DNA of 64,000 nt from Microbacterium paraoxydans (GCF_900105335.1 NZ_LT629770.1:1860001-1924000); one strand, 5' to 3'. Shown: positions 8,826 to 17,277, numbered from the stretch's first letter. Translations and numbers: made by a program. Notes: generated by a model not told the origin, from the sequence alone.

Positions 8826-9436
8826 GCGTCCGCCCCCAATCCCACGCGCGCACGACGACGCGGCATGATCTCCGCCGTCGACTGCACGATCTCGTCGACG
8901 AACCCGTACTCCTGCGCCTCGGCCGCGGTGTACCAGCGGTCGTGGAGGGAGTCCTCGAAGATCCGGGCGAGGGGCTGACCGGTGTCGTCGGCGATGAGGC
9001 CGAGGACGGTGTCGCGCATGTGCCGGAGGTCGTCGGCCTGCGCCTCGATCTCGACCGCCGATCCGCCGATCCCCGCCGAGCCCTGGTGCATGAGGATCCT
9101 CGCGTGCGGGAGAGCGCGCCGCTTGCCCTTCGTCCCCGCGGAGAGCAGGAACTGCCCGGCGCTGCAGGCGAGGCCGAGGGCGAGGGTGGAGACGTCGTTC
9201 GGGATGAGGTGCATGAGGTCGCGGATCGCCAGCATCGATGGCACGGACCCGCCCGGCGAGTGGATCCAGAGGGCGATGTCGGCCGCCGGATCCTCGGCGG
9301 AGAGGCCGAGGATCTGCGTCATCAGGAGGGTGCCGTTGTCGTCGTCGAGGGCGCCGTCGAGGACGAGCACCCGCTCGTGGAACAGGGCGCGCCGGGCCTC
9401 GGGGCCGAATTGCGGGAGGGGCTTGTATTCGCTCAT
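8822..9436 (-). CDS. clpP: ATP-dependent Clp protease proteolytic subunit, intact triad
   Basis: A 204-aa ClpP. The nucleophile region GLACSAGQFLLSAG keeps Ser, the His is in ILMHQGSAG, and the Asp region is EDSLHDRWYTAAEA. It is a divergent ClpP (ACSAG rather than AASMG), more like the second clpP pair of streptomycetes than the housekeeping clpP1-clpP2. First gene of a two-gene operon with the serine-less homolog. Start chosen at ATG 9436, where the conserved sequence begins; an in-frame extension to 9541 would run through the operator. Probably regulated by the ClgR-like protein. Confidence 0.85.
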   Translation of the reverse strand: MSEYKPLPQFGPEARRALFHERVLVLDGALDDDNGTLLMTQILGLSAEDPAADIALWIHSPGGSVPSMLAIRDLMHLIPNDVSTLALGLACSAGQFLLSAGTKGKRRALPHARILMHQGSAGIGGSAVEIEAQADDLRHMRDTVLGLIADDTGQPLARIFEDSLHDRWYTAAEAQEYGFVDEIVQSTAEIMPRRRARVGLGADA

Positions 9437-9477
9437 GTCCCCAGCATCCGGCTCCTCCTGCGGCCGCGGAACCGAAT

Positions 9478-9505
9478 CCGCCCGGAGCAGATCCGCTCTG
9501 GGCGG
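9478..9505. promoter_or_regulatory. Twin ClgR-like boxes upstream of clpP pair
   Basis: A 28-bp near-palindrome with two mismatched base pairs, beginning 42 bp upstream of the clpP start. It holds CGCTCTGGGCG on the plus strand (9494-9504) and a related TGCTCCGGGCG on the minus strand, so two head-to-tail boxes overlap at a central GATC. Both match the YGCYC-N-GRGCR core of the palindrome upstream of the XRE regulator. The site lies between divergent clpP and the thioesterase gene. Confidence 0.55.
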
Positions 9506-9572
9506 CGGCGTGTGCACCCGCCGGAAAACGCGACGTAACACCGCCGACGCACGACCCGCCTAGCCTCGGGGC

Positions 9573-10043
9573 ATGGCGAAACAGAAAGCACCCGCATGGC
9601 AGTCCGAGGACGGCCTGAACTTCCGCACCCGCAAATGGGTGCGCCCGGAAGACCTCAACGCGAACGGCACGCTGTTCGGCGGAAGCCTGCTGAAGTGGAT
9701 CGACGAGGAGGCCGCGATCTACGCGATCGTGCAGCTCGGCAACTACCGCGTCGTCACCCGGCACATCTCCGCCATCACGTTCGAGGCGTCGGCGGTGCAG
9801 GGCGACCTCATCGAGATCGGGCTGCAGGCCACCCGATTCGGCACCACCTCGCTCACCATGCGGGCCGTCGCGCGCAACATGATCACCCGCAAGCGCATCC
9901 TCACCATCGACGAGATCGTGTTCGTCAGCATCGGCGAGGACGGCCTGCCCACCCCGCACGGCTACGACGAGATCACCTACGATCGCGACCGCATGCCCAC
10001 CGAGCGTATCGCCACCGGCACGATCCCCCTCCCGAAGCGCTGA
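9573..10043 (+). CDS. Acyl-CoA thioesterase (hotdog fold)
   Basis: A 156-aa single hotdog domain. The motif DLNANGTLFGGSLLKWIDEEAAIYA, with the conserved Asn/Gly turn and Asp at the start of the central helix, matches YciA/BFIT-type acyl-CoA thioesterases that hydrolyse fatty acyl-CoA in the cytoplasm as hexamers. The second hallmark, a VTRHISAITFEAS strand, is also present. Divergent from the clpP operon, 136 bp away, and followed by a 77-bp dyad element. Chain-length preference is unknown. Confidence 0.87.
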   Translation: MAKQKAPAWQSEDGLNFRTRKWVRPEDLNANGTLFGGSLLKWIDEEAAIYAIVQLGNYRVVTRHISAITFEASAVQGDLIEIGLQATRFGTTSLTMRAVARNMITRKRILTIDEIVFVSIGEDGLPTPHGYDEITYDRDRMPTERIATGTIPLPKR

Positions 10044-10055
10044 CGCTCATTCGCT

Positions 10056-10132
10056 GACCCACCCCCTTGAGGTCGACCCACCCCCGAAAGTGCGTCACTT
10101 ACGGGGGTGGGTCGCGCGGAAAGGGGTGGGTC
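10056..10132. repeat. 77-bp dyad element, copy 1
   Basis: The outer arms GACCCACCCC.TT and AAGGGGTGGGTC enclose an inner 13-bp perfect stem (CGACCCACCCCCG at 10074-10086) and a smaller AAGTG-CGT-CACTT hairpin. It fills the gap between the convergent thioesterase and membrane-protein genes and could act as a two-way terminator. A second copy of exactly the same length, in the opposite orientation, lies at 11705-11781. Confidence 0.8.
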
Positions 10133-10137
10133 GACGG

Positions 10138-11565
10138 TCAGGCGAGGGCGAGGACCGCGCGCCGGTGGGTGACGCGGTGGCCGATCCAGAAGCCGATCGC
10201 GATCAGGCCGACGAGACCGATCCCGAGGATCCACGGGAGCAGGGAAGGCGCGGCGCCCGCGGTGGCCGTCGCGAGCGTGCCGGAGCCGTCGGCGATGCGC
10301 CCGTTGCCGGCCGCGAGGTCCGCGGCGCCCGCGTCGAGCTTCGCGCTTCCGGCCGCGAGGGTGCCGGAGCCCTCGGCGACTGCGTCGGCGCCGGTGCGGA
10401 GTTCGGTCATCCCGGACCGGAGGTCGCCGGCACCCGACTGCAGCGCGCTGACGCCCGTGGCCAGAGACCCGGCGCCCTCGTCGAGCCGCGCCGCGCCGGC
10501 GCTCAGCTCCGCGGTTCCGGTGTACAGCGACGATGCTCCGGTCGAGAGGGTCTGCAGCCCGGACGAGAGATCTGCCGCGCCTGCCGCGAGACGGGAGGTG
10601 CCGTCCTGCAGCGTCTGCGCTCCGGCCACGAGGGCGGGAGCGCCCTTCGGGGAGACCAGCACCACGGTCCCCGGCCACCCCTTCGAGGGGTCGCCGTTGA
10701 TGAGCGCACCGACGCCGGCCGTGACACGAGCGGAGCCGTCGGCGGCGCCGATAAGTCCCTGTGCGAGGCCCGGAGCAGCCGCGGCGGGAGCGGCCAGCGC
10801 GCCGACCTGCTTCTCGACGCCGGCGGCGAGCGCCGCGAGCTGCTGGAGCTGCACATCGGCGGGGTTCGCAGCGAGGAGACCCTGCAGACCGGCGGCGAGA
10901 GTCCGCGCGTTGCCGGGAGCGCTCGTGGCGACGCCCGTCAGCAGCGTCTGCGTGTCCGGGTGAGCGAGTTTCTGCACGTCGGCACTCACTCCGGCGCGCA
11001 GGGTGGTGCTGAGGGTCGTCGCGCCCTCGAGCACGCCGTTCGCGTACCGGTGCGCGCCGTCGACACCGGCGGCGAGAGTGGTCACGCCGTCGACGAGCTG
11101 CCGGGCTCCGGCGTCCGCCGCCGCCATCTTCGACGCGAGCTCCTGCGATCCGGCGAGCGCCGTCTGCGCTCCGCCGCTCACCCGTCCCGCACCGTCGAGA
11201 GCGGTGGCGGCTCCTGCGGCGAGGGTACCCGCGCCCTCGGCGAGCGTCGTGGCACCTGCGGCGGCGGTCGTCGCGCCGTCACTGAGCTTCACCGATCCCT
11301 GCTGCGCCGTCGCGGTGCCTGCCGCGAGATCCTGCGTGCCCGCGGCCAGCTCGTCGGCTCCCGCGGCGAGGTCGGCTGCTCCTGCGGCGAGGTCCGAGGA
11401 TCCCCCCTGCGCGGTGGTCGTGCCGTCCGCGAGTTCCGAGGCGCCCGCGGACACCTTGCTCATCGTGGCGAAGAACAGCAGCACCATCGCCGCCAGCAGA
11501 AGGCTGAGGACGATCACGGCGATGCGCATGCCGAGGCCGTGCGCGTGGGTCTTTTCACTCGTCAT
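10138..11565 (-). CDS. Repetitive membrane-anchored protein, YhgE/MmpL-loop-like
   Basis: A 475-aa protein with one N-terminal TM (about residues 13-35) and one C-terminal TM (about 440-465). The large extracytoplasmic middle is built from many 7-residue repeats of the form L-A-A/D-G-A/T-x-x (for example LAAGAADLAAGADELAAG). Such Gly/Ala/Leu heptads occur in the loops of YhgE/Pip-type and some MmpL/EsaA proteins and are thought to form long coiled or helical stalks. No enzyme motif. The gene is bracketed by inverted copies of a 77-bp element. Function unknown. Confidence 0.75.
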   Translation of the reverse strand: MTSEKTHAHGLGMRIAVIVLSLLLAAMVLLFFATMSKVSAGASELADGTTTAQGGSSDLAAGAADLAAGADELAAGTQDLAAGTATAQQGSVKLSDGATTAAAGATTLAEGAGTLAAGAATALDGAGRVSGGAQTALAGSQELASKMAAADAGARQLVDGVTTLAAGVDGAHRYANGVLEGATTLSTTLRAGVSADVQKLAHPDTQTLLTGVATSAPGNARTLAAGLQGLLAANPADVQLQQLAALAAGVEKQVGALAAPAAAAPGLAQGLIGAADGSARVTAGVGALINGDPSKGWPGTVVLVSPKGAPALVAGAQTLQDGTSRLAAGAADLSSGLQTLSTGASSLYTGTAELSAGAARLDEGAGSLATGVSALQSGAGDLRSGMTELRTGADAVAEGSGTLAAGSAKLDAGAADLAAGNGRIADGSGTLATATAGAAPSLLPWILGIGLVGLIAIGFWIGHRVTHRRAVLALA

Positions 11566-11704
11566 TGAGGACTCCCGAGGTCAGTGGCGTCGTTGCCACC
11601 CGCGACTGTAGGCCCGCCCTCTCCCCGACCCCCCGGTTTTGCCGTCAGATACCAAGTCCCACCTCTGCCGGGACTCAGTTTCTTGTCGTCCTCGCACAAT
11701 CGCC

Positions 11705-11781
11705 GACCCAGCCCCTTATGTACGAGCCACCCCCATATGTGACGCACTTTCCGGGGTGGGAGGCACGGAAAGGGGTGGGTC
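11705..11781. repeat. 77-bp dyad element, copy 2 (inverted), overlaps a gene end
   Basis: The reverse complement of this stretch aligns without gaps to the element at 10056-10132, including the conserved AAAGTGCGTCAC centre and the outer GACCCACCCC arms. The 3' end of the cystathionine-type gene, including its TAA stop (11716-11718), lies inside it. It probably also serves as that gene's terminator. Confidence 0.78.
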
Positions 11782-12954
11782 GGCGAGAGCGGCGAAGGCG
11801 TGCGCGAGGTCGGCGAGGAGATCGTCGAGGTTCTCAAGGCCGATGGACAGACGCAGGACGTCGGCGGCGGGACGCGCCTCCGCGGGGACCGGGCGGTGCG
11901 TGAGCGCGGCGGGGTGCTGGATGAGGGAGTCCACACCCCCGAGCGACACGGCGTGCGTGAAGAGGCGGGTCCCCCCGGCCACCGCCGCCGCCGCTGCATA
12001 GCCGCCGCGCAGCCGCAACGCGATCATCGCCCCCGGCCCGCGGAGCTGCCGTTCCAGGATGCCGCGCGGATCCCCGTCGAGCCCGGGATAGAAGACCTCG
12101 GCGACCTCGGGCCGATCGACCAGCCACTGCACGATGCGACGAGCACTCTCCTGCTGGTGCCGCACGCGGACCGGCAGGGTCGTGAGACCGCGGTGCAGCA
12201 GGTACGCGCCGAGCGGGTGCAGGAGCCCCCCGGTCACCGCACGCACGCGACGCAGCGCCTCCGCGGTCGTCTCGTCACAGGCGACGACGCCGGCGATGAC
12301 ATCACCGTGGCCGCCGAGGTATTTGGTGGCGCTGTGCAGCGACATCGCCGCGCCGTGGTCGATCGGGTTCTGCAGCACGGGGGTCGCGAACGTGTTGTCG
12401 ACCACGACCGGCACGCTCCCCGCCTGCCGCACGACCTCGGCGATGTCCGCGACCTCGAGGGTCGGGTTCGCCGGCGTCTCCACGACGACGAGTCCGGTGT
12501 CGGCGCGCAGGGCGGCGGAGACCTCGTCGGGACGGCAGTACGTCGTCTCCACGCCGAGCAGACCGGACCCGAGCAGGTGGTCGGTCCCTCCGTAGAGCGG
12601 ACGCACCGCGACGACGTGCCGCGCTCCCGTGGCACCCGTGTGCGCGAGGATCACGGCGGTCATGGCCGCCATCCCGGAGCCGAAGGCGACGGCGGCCTCG
12701 GCGTGCTCCAGCTCGGCGAGCGCATCCTCGAAGCGCGCGACCGTCGGATTCCAGAGGCGGGCGTAGACCATGCTGCCGTCCTGCGGCGGGCGGCCCCCGG
12801 TGGCCATCGCCTCGTAGGAGTCACCGCCACGCTCGACGTCGGGCAGCGGATTCGTCGTGGAGAGGTCGATCGGCAGGGCGTGGACCCCGAGCGCCTCGAG
12901 GTCGGCACGGCCGCTGTGGACGGCCACGGTGTCGGGATGCAGCGGTGCGGTCAT
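11716..12954 (-). CDS. Cystathionine gamma-synthase/lyase-type PLP enzyme
   Basis: A 412-aa enzyme of the Cys/Met-metabolism PLP family. The PLP lysine is in SLHSATKYLGGHGDV, preceded by the DNTFATP motif and, further upstream, by VETPANPT. The family core ends at about residue 391 (LENLDDLLADLAHAFAALA). The last 20 or so residues (DPPLSVPPTPESASHMG and on) are encoded by an intergenic repeat, so they are an acquired tail. Synthase versus lyase cannot be settled by reading alone. Divergent from an Lrp-type gene that is a likely regulator. Start at ATG 12954; the frame runs further upstream but without conservation. Confidence 0.85.
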   Translation of the reverse strand: MTAPLHPDTVAVHSGRADLEALGVHALPIDLSTTNPLPDVERGGDSYEAMATGGRPPQDGSMVYARLWNPTVARFEDALAELEHAEAAVAFGSGMAAMTAVILAHTGATGARHVVAVRPLYGGTDHLLGSGLLGVETTYCRPDEVSAALRADTGLVVVETPANPTLEVADIAEVVRQAGSVPVVVDNTFATPVLQNPIDHGAAMSLHSATKYLGGHGDVIAGVVACDETTAEALRRVRAVTGGLLHPLGAYLLHRGLTTLPVRVRHQQESARRIVQWLVDRPEVAEVFYPGLDGDPRGILERQLRGPGAMIALRLRGGYAAAAAVAGGTRLFTHAVSLGGVDSLIQHPAALTHRPVPAEARPAADVLRLSIGLENLDDLLADLAHAFAALADPPLSVPPTPESASHMGVART

Positions 12955-13066
12955 CCCTCCACGCTGGCCGAATCGCGGGGTTCTCGCTGGTCTTTGACAG
13001 AACAACTCACTGAATCCGGGATCCTCGCTATTCTGTGCAACATCCGGCCGCACCGAGGAGGGCACA

Positions 13067-13534
13067 TTGGCGAAAGCGCAACTCGACGAGATCGACCTGG
13101 AGCTGCTCGCCGCCCTGAGCCGCGATGCGGCCGTCACCAACAAGGCTCTGGCCCACCGCCTCGGACTCGCGGAATCCACCTGCGCCCACCGGATCCGCGG
13201 CCTGCGCGAGCGCGGAGTCATCCGCGACACGCGCGTCCGCCTCGACGGCTCCGCTCTCGGCTACCCCCTGCAGGCGATCATCAAGGTCCGCCTCGCGCAT
13301 CACACCGGGCCCAAGGTCACGGCGCTCTTCGACGCGCTCGTCGCGATCCCCCGGGTGCTTCAGGTGTTCCACGTCGCCGGCGTCGACGACTTCCTCGTGC
13401 ACGTGGCCGTGCAGGACGCGACCGCTCTCCGCGACATCGTGCTCGAGCACATCACCGTCCACCCCGTCGTCCGCGGCACCGAGACCCAGCTCGTGTTCGA
13501 GCTCCGCGACGGCACGGGTTTCCTCCCCCGCTGA
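13067..13534 (+). CDS. Lrp/AsnC-family transcriptional regulator
   Basis: A 155-aa protein with an N-terminal HTH (LDEIDLELLAALSRDAAVTNKALAHRLGLAESTCAHRIRGLRERGVI) and a C-terminal RAM/AsnC ligand-binding domain (about residues 70-145, with the GVDDFLVHVAV strand). TTG start with a GAGGAG ribosome-binding site. It is divergently transcribed from the cystathionine-type gene across 112 bp, the usual layout for an Lrp protein controlling a sulfur amino-acid gene. An ACAGAA/TTCTGT inverted pair (12997-13002 and 13031-13036) may belong to the operator. Confidence 0.9.
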   Translation: MAKAQLDEIDLELLAALSRDAAVTNKALAHRLGLAESTCAHRIRGLRERGVIRDTRVRLDGSALGYPLQAIIKVRLAHHTGPKVTALFDALVAIPRVLQVFHVAGVDDFLVHVAVQDATALRDIVLEHITVHPVVRGTETQLVFELRDGTGFLPR

Positions 13535-13576
13535 ACGAGGGGGCAGGATGGAGGGACGCCGTTGCAAAGGAGCACC

Positions 13577-15286
13577 ATGAGCCGTCGTGCCACCCCCGCC
13601 ACCGAAGCGATCCGCGGGATGAGGGACCTCCTCTTCACGCACGCCACGGACTACGACGCCGCACGCCGCGAGTTCGCCTGGCCCGACCTGACCGCCTTCA
13701 ATTTCGCGCTCGAGTGGTTCGACGTCATCGCCGGAGAGAACCCCGACCGTCCGGCCGTGCAGATCGTCGAGGCCGACCTCAGCCTCCGGTCCTGGACGTA
13801 CGGCGAGCTCTCCGCCCGCTCCGACCAGGTCGCCGCCTGGTTGCGCAGCCTCGGCATCGACCGCGGCGACCACGTGATCGTCATGCTCAACAACACGATC
13901 GAGCTGTGGGAGGTGATGCTCGCGATCACGAAGCTGGGCGCGGTGTCGATCCCGACCTCGACGCTGCTGTCGGCCTCCGACCTCGCGTACCGCATCGAGC
14001 ACGGCCGCGCCGGCGCCGTCGTCACCCTCGGCGCCCTGGCCGACCGCCTCGAGGGGATCGACCCCGACGTCCTGCGCATCGGGGTCGGCGCGTCGCTGCC
14101 TGCCGACTGGAAGCGGTTCGCGGATGCGGCCGCGACCACGGAGGAGTTCGTCCCGGACGGCCCGACGCCCGCCGGCGACACGGCCCTGCTGTACTTCACG
14201 TCCGGCACGACGAACCGCCCGAAGCTCGTGCAGCACACCCACGTCTCCTACCCGGTCGGCCACCTCTCCACGATGTGGTGGCTCGGCGTGCGCCCGGACG
14301 ACGTGCACCTCAACATCTCCTCCCCCGGGTGGGCCAAGCACGCCTGGTCGAGCTTCTACTCCCCCTTCCTGGCCGAGGCGACGGTGTTCGTCTACAACTA
14401 CGACCGCTTCGACGCGAACACGCTCATGGAGGTCATGGACACCCACCACGTCTCGACGTTCTGCGCCCCGCCCACGGTCTGGCGCATGCTCCTCCAGGCC
14501 GACCTCTCCCGACTCGCGCACCCTCCGCGCGAGCTCGTCGGCGCCGGCGAGCCGCTGAACCCCGAGGTCATCGACCGGGTGCGCGAGGCGTGGGGCGGCA
14601 CGATCCGCGACGGCTTCGGCCAGACCGAGATGACCGCCTGCATCGGCAACTCCCCCGGGCAGACCGTCAAGGTCGGCTCGATGGGCCGTCCGCTGCCCGG
14701 CTACCCGGTCGTGCTGCTCGACCCGTCGACGGGCGAGGTCGTGGAGGACGAGGGCGAGATCGCGCTCGACCTCGCACAGCCGCCGCTCGGCCTCATGGCG
14801 GGGTACTACGACGATCCGGAGAAGACCGCGGAGTCGCGGGCCGGGGGCTTCCACCACACCGGGGACATCGCCGTGCGCGACGCCGACGGCTACCTCACCT
14901 ACATCGGACGCTCCGACGACGTGTTCAAGGCCTCCGACTACAAGATCTCACCGTTCGAGCTCGAGTCCGTGCTGCTGGAGCACGACCTCGTGGTCGAAGC
15001 GGCCGTCATCCCCAGCCCCGACCCCACGCGCCTCGCGGTGCCGAAGGCCTACGTGTGCCTGACGCCGGACGCGGGCGCGGACGAGGCCGCCGCCGCGCGC
15101 GCCGTGTTCGGCTACGCGCACGAACGGCTGTCCTCGCACCTGTGGGTGCGGATCATCGAGTTCGTGCCGGAGCTGCCGAAGACCATCTCCGGGAAGATCC
15201 GCCGCGTCGAGCTGCGGGCACGCGAGAGCGCCCGCGTGGCCGCGGGCGACGAGGCGCGGCAGCACCGCGACCGCGACTACCGCTGA
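13577..15286 (+). CDS. Acyl-CoA synthetase (AMP-forming)
   Basis: A 569-aa ANL-superfamily ligase. The P-loop LLYFTSGTTNRPK, the A5 motif DGFGQTEMT, the A7/A8 region HTGDIAVRDADGYLTYIGRSDD and the C-terminal catalytic lysine motif PKTISGKIRR are all present, so both half-reactions should be possible. The closest overall pattern is the medium-chain/benzoate acyl-CoA synthetase group (ACSM-like). RBS AAGGAG before ATG 13577. The substrate is not evident from the context; the Lrp gene upstream is separated by 42 bp and may be cotranscribed. Confidence 0.88.
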   Translation: MSRRATPATEAIRGMRDLLFTHATDYDAARREFAWPDLTAFNFALEWFDVIAGENPDRPAVQIVEADLSLRSWTYGELSARSDQVAAWLRSLGIDRGDHVIVMLNNTIELWEVMLAITKLGAVSIPTSTLLSASDLAYRIEHGRAGAVVTLGALADRLEGIDPDVLRIGVGASLPADWKRFADAAATTEEFVPDGPTPAGDTALLYFTSGTTNRPKLVQHTHVSYPVGHLSTMWWLGVRPDDVHLNISSPGWAKHAWSSFYSPFLAEATVFVYNYDRFDANTLMEVMDTHHVSTFCAPPTVWRMLLQADLSRLAHPPRELVGAGEPLNPEVIDRVREAWGGTIRDGFGQTEMTACIGNSPGQTVKVGSMGRPLPGYPVVLLDPSTGEVVEDEGEIALDLAQPPLGLMAGYYDDPEKTAESRAGGFHHTGDIAVRDADGYLTYIGRSDDVFKASDYKISPFELESVLLEHDLVVEAAVIPSPDPTRLAVPKAYVCLTPDAGADEAAAARAVFGYAHERLSSHLWVRIIEFVPELPKTISGKIRRVELRARESARVAAGDEARQHRDRDYR

Positions 15287-15289
15287 ATG

Positions 15290-15733
15290 CTAGGAGACGA
15301 CGGCGACCGGCGCCGTGGGCGTCGCGGTCGAGCCGGTCTTGAGCGTGGCCGTCGTCGTGGTCGCCGGCGCCGGCTTCACGCGTGCGGCCCGGCGTCGCGA
15401 CTCGAAGCCGCCGGCCGTGAGCATCGCACGCACGATCCCGCCGATCACGAGCATGCCCACGAGCGACGCGCCCGCCGCGATCAGCGGAAGCCACTGATTC
15501 GCGAAGCTCGCGGTGAAGCTCATCAGCGCGCACACGATCCACAGCCCGACCGCGCCGCCCGCGAGCCCCCCGGCTCCGCGGATGATCGCGATCGCGGCCA
15601 CGATCGCGCAGACCGCGGCGAGCGCCGCACCCACGTATCCGATCGGTACCAGAATGGCGGCCAGGTCTCTGGCCACTCCCAATGTCGTCATGACGACCCC
15701 CCGTCCGGCGGAACCCCTCCGCACCTTCGACAT
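15290..15733 (-). CDS. Small integral membrane protein, unknown function
   Basis: A 147-aa protein with about four TM helices between residues 15 and 110 and a Thr/Ala/Pro-rich tail. No family recognised. ATG 15733 has a GGAGAG nine bases upstream and is preferred; ATG 15691 would give a 133-aa version with the same membrane core. It lies tail-to-tail with the acyl-CoA synthetase, three bases apart. Confidence 0.65.
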   Translation of the reverse strand: MSKVRRGSAGRGVVMTTLGVARDLAAILVPIGYVGAALAAVCAIVAAIAIIRGAGGLAGGAVGLWIVCALMSFTASFANQWLPLIAAGASLVGMLVIGGIVRAMLTAGGFESRRRAARVKPAPATTTTATLKTGSTATPTAPVAVVS

Positions 15734-15804
15734 TAGAAGTGTCTCTCCGGAAGGCCATCCGTCTCAAGTCCGATCCGGGTCATCCTTCCGGTGGATATCG
15801 CGGA

Positions 15805-17277
15805 TCAGCGCCGGACCGGCCACCGCAGCCGGCGGGGCGGCACGACGCGGACCGGGCGGGTGACGACCGCGTCCACCACCATCGAGCCGTCGGTGGGGCC
15901 GACGATCGCGATCGCGGAGGTCTCGGTGGCCTCGGCCGGCGCCACGGGCTGCGTCGCCAGCGCGCGATGCGCCTTGACGTAGGCCGGCACGAGGAGCACG
16001 ATCGCGCCCACCCAGGCGAGCGGGTTGCTGAGGGCCACGCCGTCGAAACCGATCATCGCCCCGAGGACGACGGCGGCGACGACGCGCATCACGAGCTCGA
16101 TCACGCCGGTGACCGTCGGGACCAGCGTGTGGCCGAGTCCCTGCAGCGCGCCGCGGAGCACGAAGAGCATGCCGAGCGCCCAGTAGCCGCAGCCGTTGAT
16201 GATGAGCATGCGGTGCGCCATGTCGACGACATCGTCCGAGCCGTCCCCGACGAACAGCCGGACCATCGGCGCGCCGAACGCGATGAGCAGCCCGCCGAGG
16301 ACGATCGCCGCCGCGACCGCCATCCAGGCGGCCTCGACCACACCGCGCCGGATACGGTCGGGGCGACGACCACCGTGGTTCTGCGCCGCGTACATCGACA
16401 CGGCGAGCCCGAGCGAGGAGAGCAGGGCGACCGCCAGGCTGTCCACGCGGGACGCCGTCGTGTAGGCCGCGACCGCGTCGGCGCCGAGAGTGTTGAGGGC
16501 GACCTGCACCGTGAGGGTCCCGATCGCGATGATCGAGGCCTGGAAGCCCATGGGGAGACCGAGGCGCAGGTGGTCGGCGATGTCGGTCCGGGAGATGCGC
16601 CAGTCCGAGCGACGCAGGTGCAGCATGGGCAGCCGCCGGCGCACGAATTCCAGGCAGAGGATCACCGAGACGGCCTGTGCGACCACGGTGGCGAGCGCGG
16701 CACCCGCGACGCCCCACTCCAGCGGACCGACCATGAGCACCACGAGGCCGACGTTGAGCGCGCAGGAGACCGTGAGGAACACCAGCGGGGTCTTCGAGTC
16801 GCCGATGGCGCGGATGATGGCGGAGAGGTAGTTGAAGAACATCGTCGCGCCCGCGCCGAGGAAGCTGATCTGCGTGAACACCGTCGCCTCGGCCATGAGC
16901 TCGGGCGGCGTCTGCAGCAGCGCGAGGATCGGCCCGGCGATGAGCGGCGCGACCACCGTGAGGACCACGCTCGTGATGCCGCTGAGGAGCACACCCGTGG
17001 CGACCGAGCGGCGCACGGCGGCGTCGTCGCGCGCACCGAAGGCCTGGGCGATGGGGATGGCGAAGCCGCTCGTCAGACCCCAGGCGAAGCCGAGGAGCAG
17101 GAAGAGCAGGCTGCCCGTCGCGCCGACGGCGGCGAGGGACTGGACGCCGAGGTGGCGTCCGACGACGATCGCGTCGGCGAACTGGTAGAGCTGCTGCACG
17201 ACGTTGCCGAGCAGGAGCGGGATCGAGAAGGCGAGGATGACGCGCCACGGACGGCCCGTGGTGAGGGTGGTGGCCAT
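15805..17277 (-). CDS. MATE-family efflux transporter
   Basis: A 490-aa protein with 12 TM helices in two homologous halves (MatE domains about 15-175 and 245-400), the usual topology of multidrug and toxin extrusion antiporters. The N-terminal segment IPLLLGNVVQQLYQFADAIVVGRHLG is a classic MATE start. A long C-terminal tail of roughly 50 residues is Val/Pro/Arg-rich. Monocistronic and divergent from the amino-acid permease. Substrates unknown. Confidence 0.9.
   Translation of the reverse strand: MATTLTTGRPWRVILAFSIPLLLGNVVQQLYQFADAIVVGRHLGVQSLAAVGATGSLLFLLLGFAWGLTSGFAIPIAQAFGARDDAAVRRSVATGVLLSGITSVVLTVVAPLIAGPILALLQTPPELMAEATVFTQISFLGAGATMFFNYLSAIIRAIGDSKTPLVFLTVSCALNVGLVVLMVGPLEWGVAGAALATVVAQAVSVILCLEFVRRRLPMLHLRRSDWRISRTDIADHLRLGLPMGFQASIIAIGTLTVQVALNTLGADAVAAYTTASRVDSLAVALLSSLGLAVSMYAAQNHGGRRPDRIRRGVVEAAWMAVAAAIVLGGLLIAFGAPMVRLFVGDGSDDVVDMAHRMLIINGCGYWALGMLFVLRGALQGLGHTLVPTVTGVIELVMRVVAAVVLGAMIGFDGVALSNPLAWVGAIVLLVPAYVKAHRALATQPVAPAEATETSAIAIVGPTDGSMVVDAVVTRPVRVVPPRRLRWPVRR

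Noticed and set aside
9437..9541. N-terminal extension of the first ClpP to 9541
   Set aside because: The added 35 residues are Arg/Pro-rich, unconserved, and would place the operator-like dyad inside the coding region. ATG 9436 begins the conserved sequence.
12994..13034. Promoter TTGACA ... TATTCT before the Lrp gene
   Set aside because: The spacer is about 29 bp. TTGACA may pair with a different -10, but none is convincing.
11800..15342. Very long plus-strand open frame (1180 codons) across the PLP-enzyme, Lrp and ligase genes
   Set aside because: It runs antisense or out of frame to genes with clear family motifs, is extremely Arg/Pro/Gly-rich and has no recognisable domain. It is a shadow frame of GC-rich coding DNA.
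15747..15791. CCGGAAGG / CCTTCCGG inverted repeat between the small membrane protein and MATE genes
   Set aside because: Only an 8-bp stem with a 29-base loop, overlapping the ribosome-binding region. Could be chance in this GC-rich sequence.
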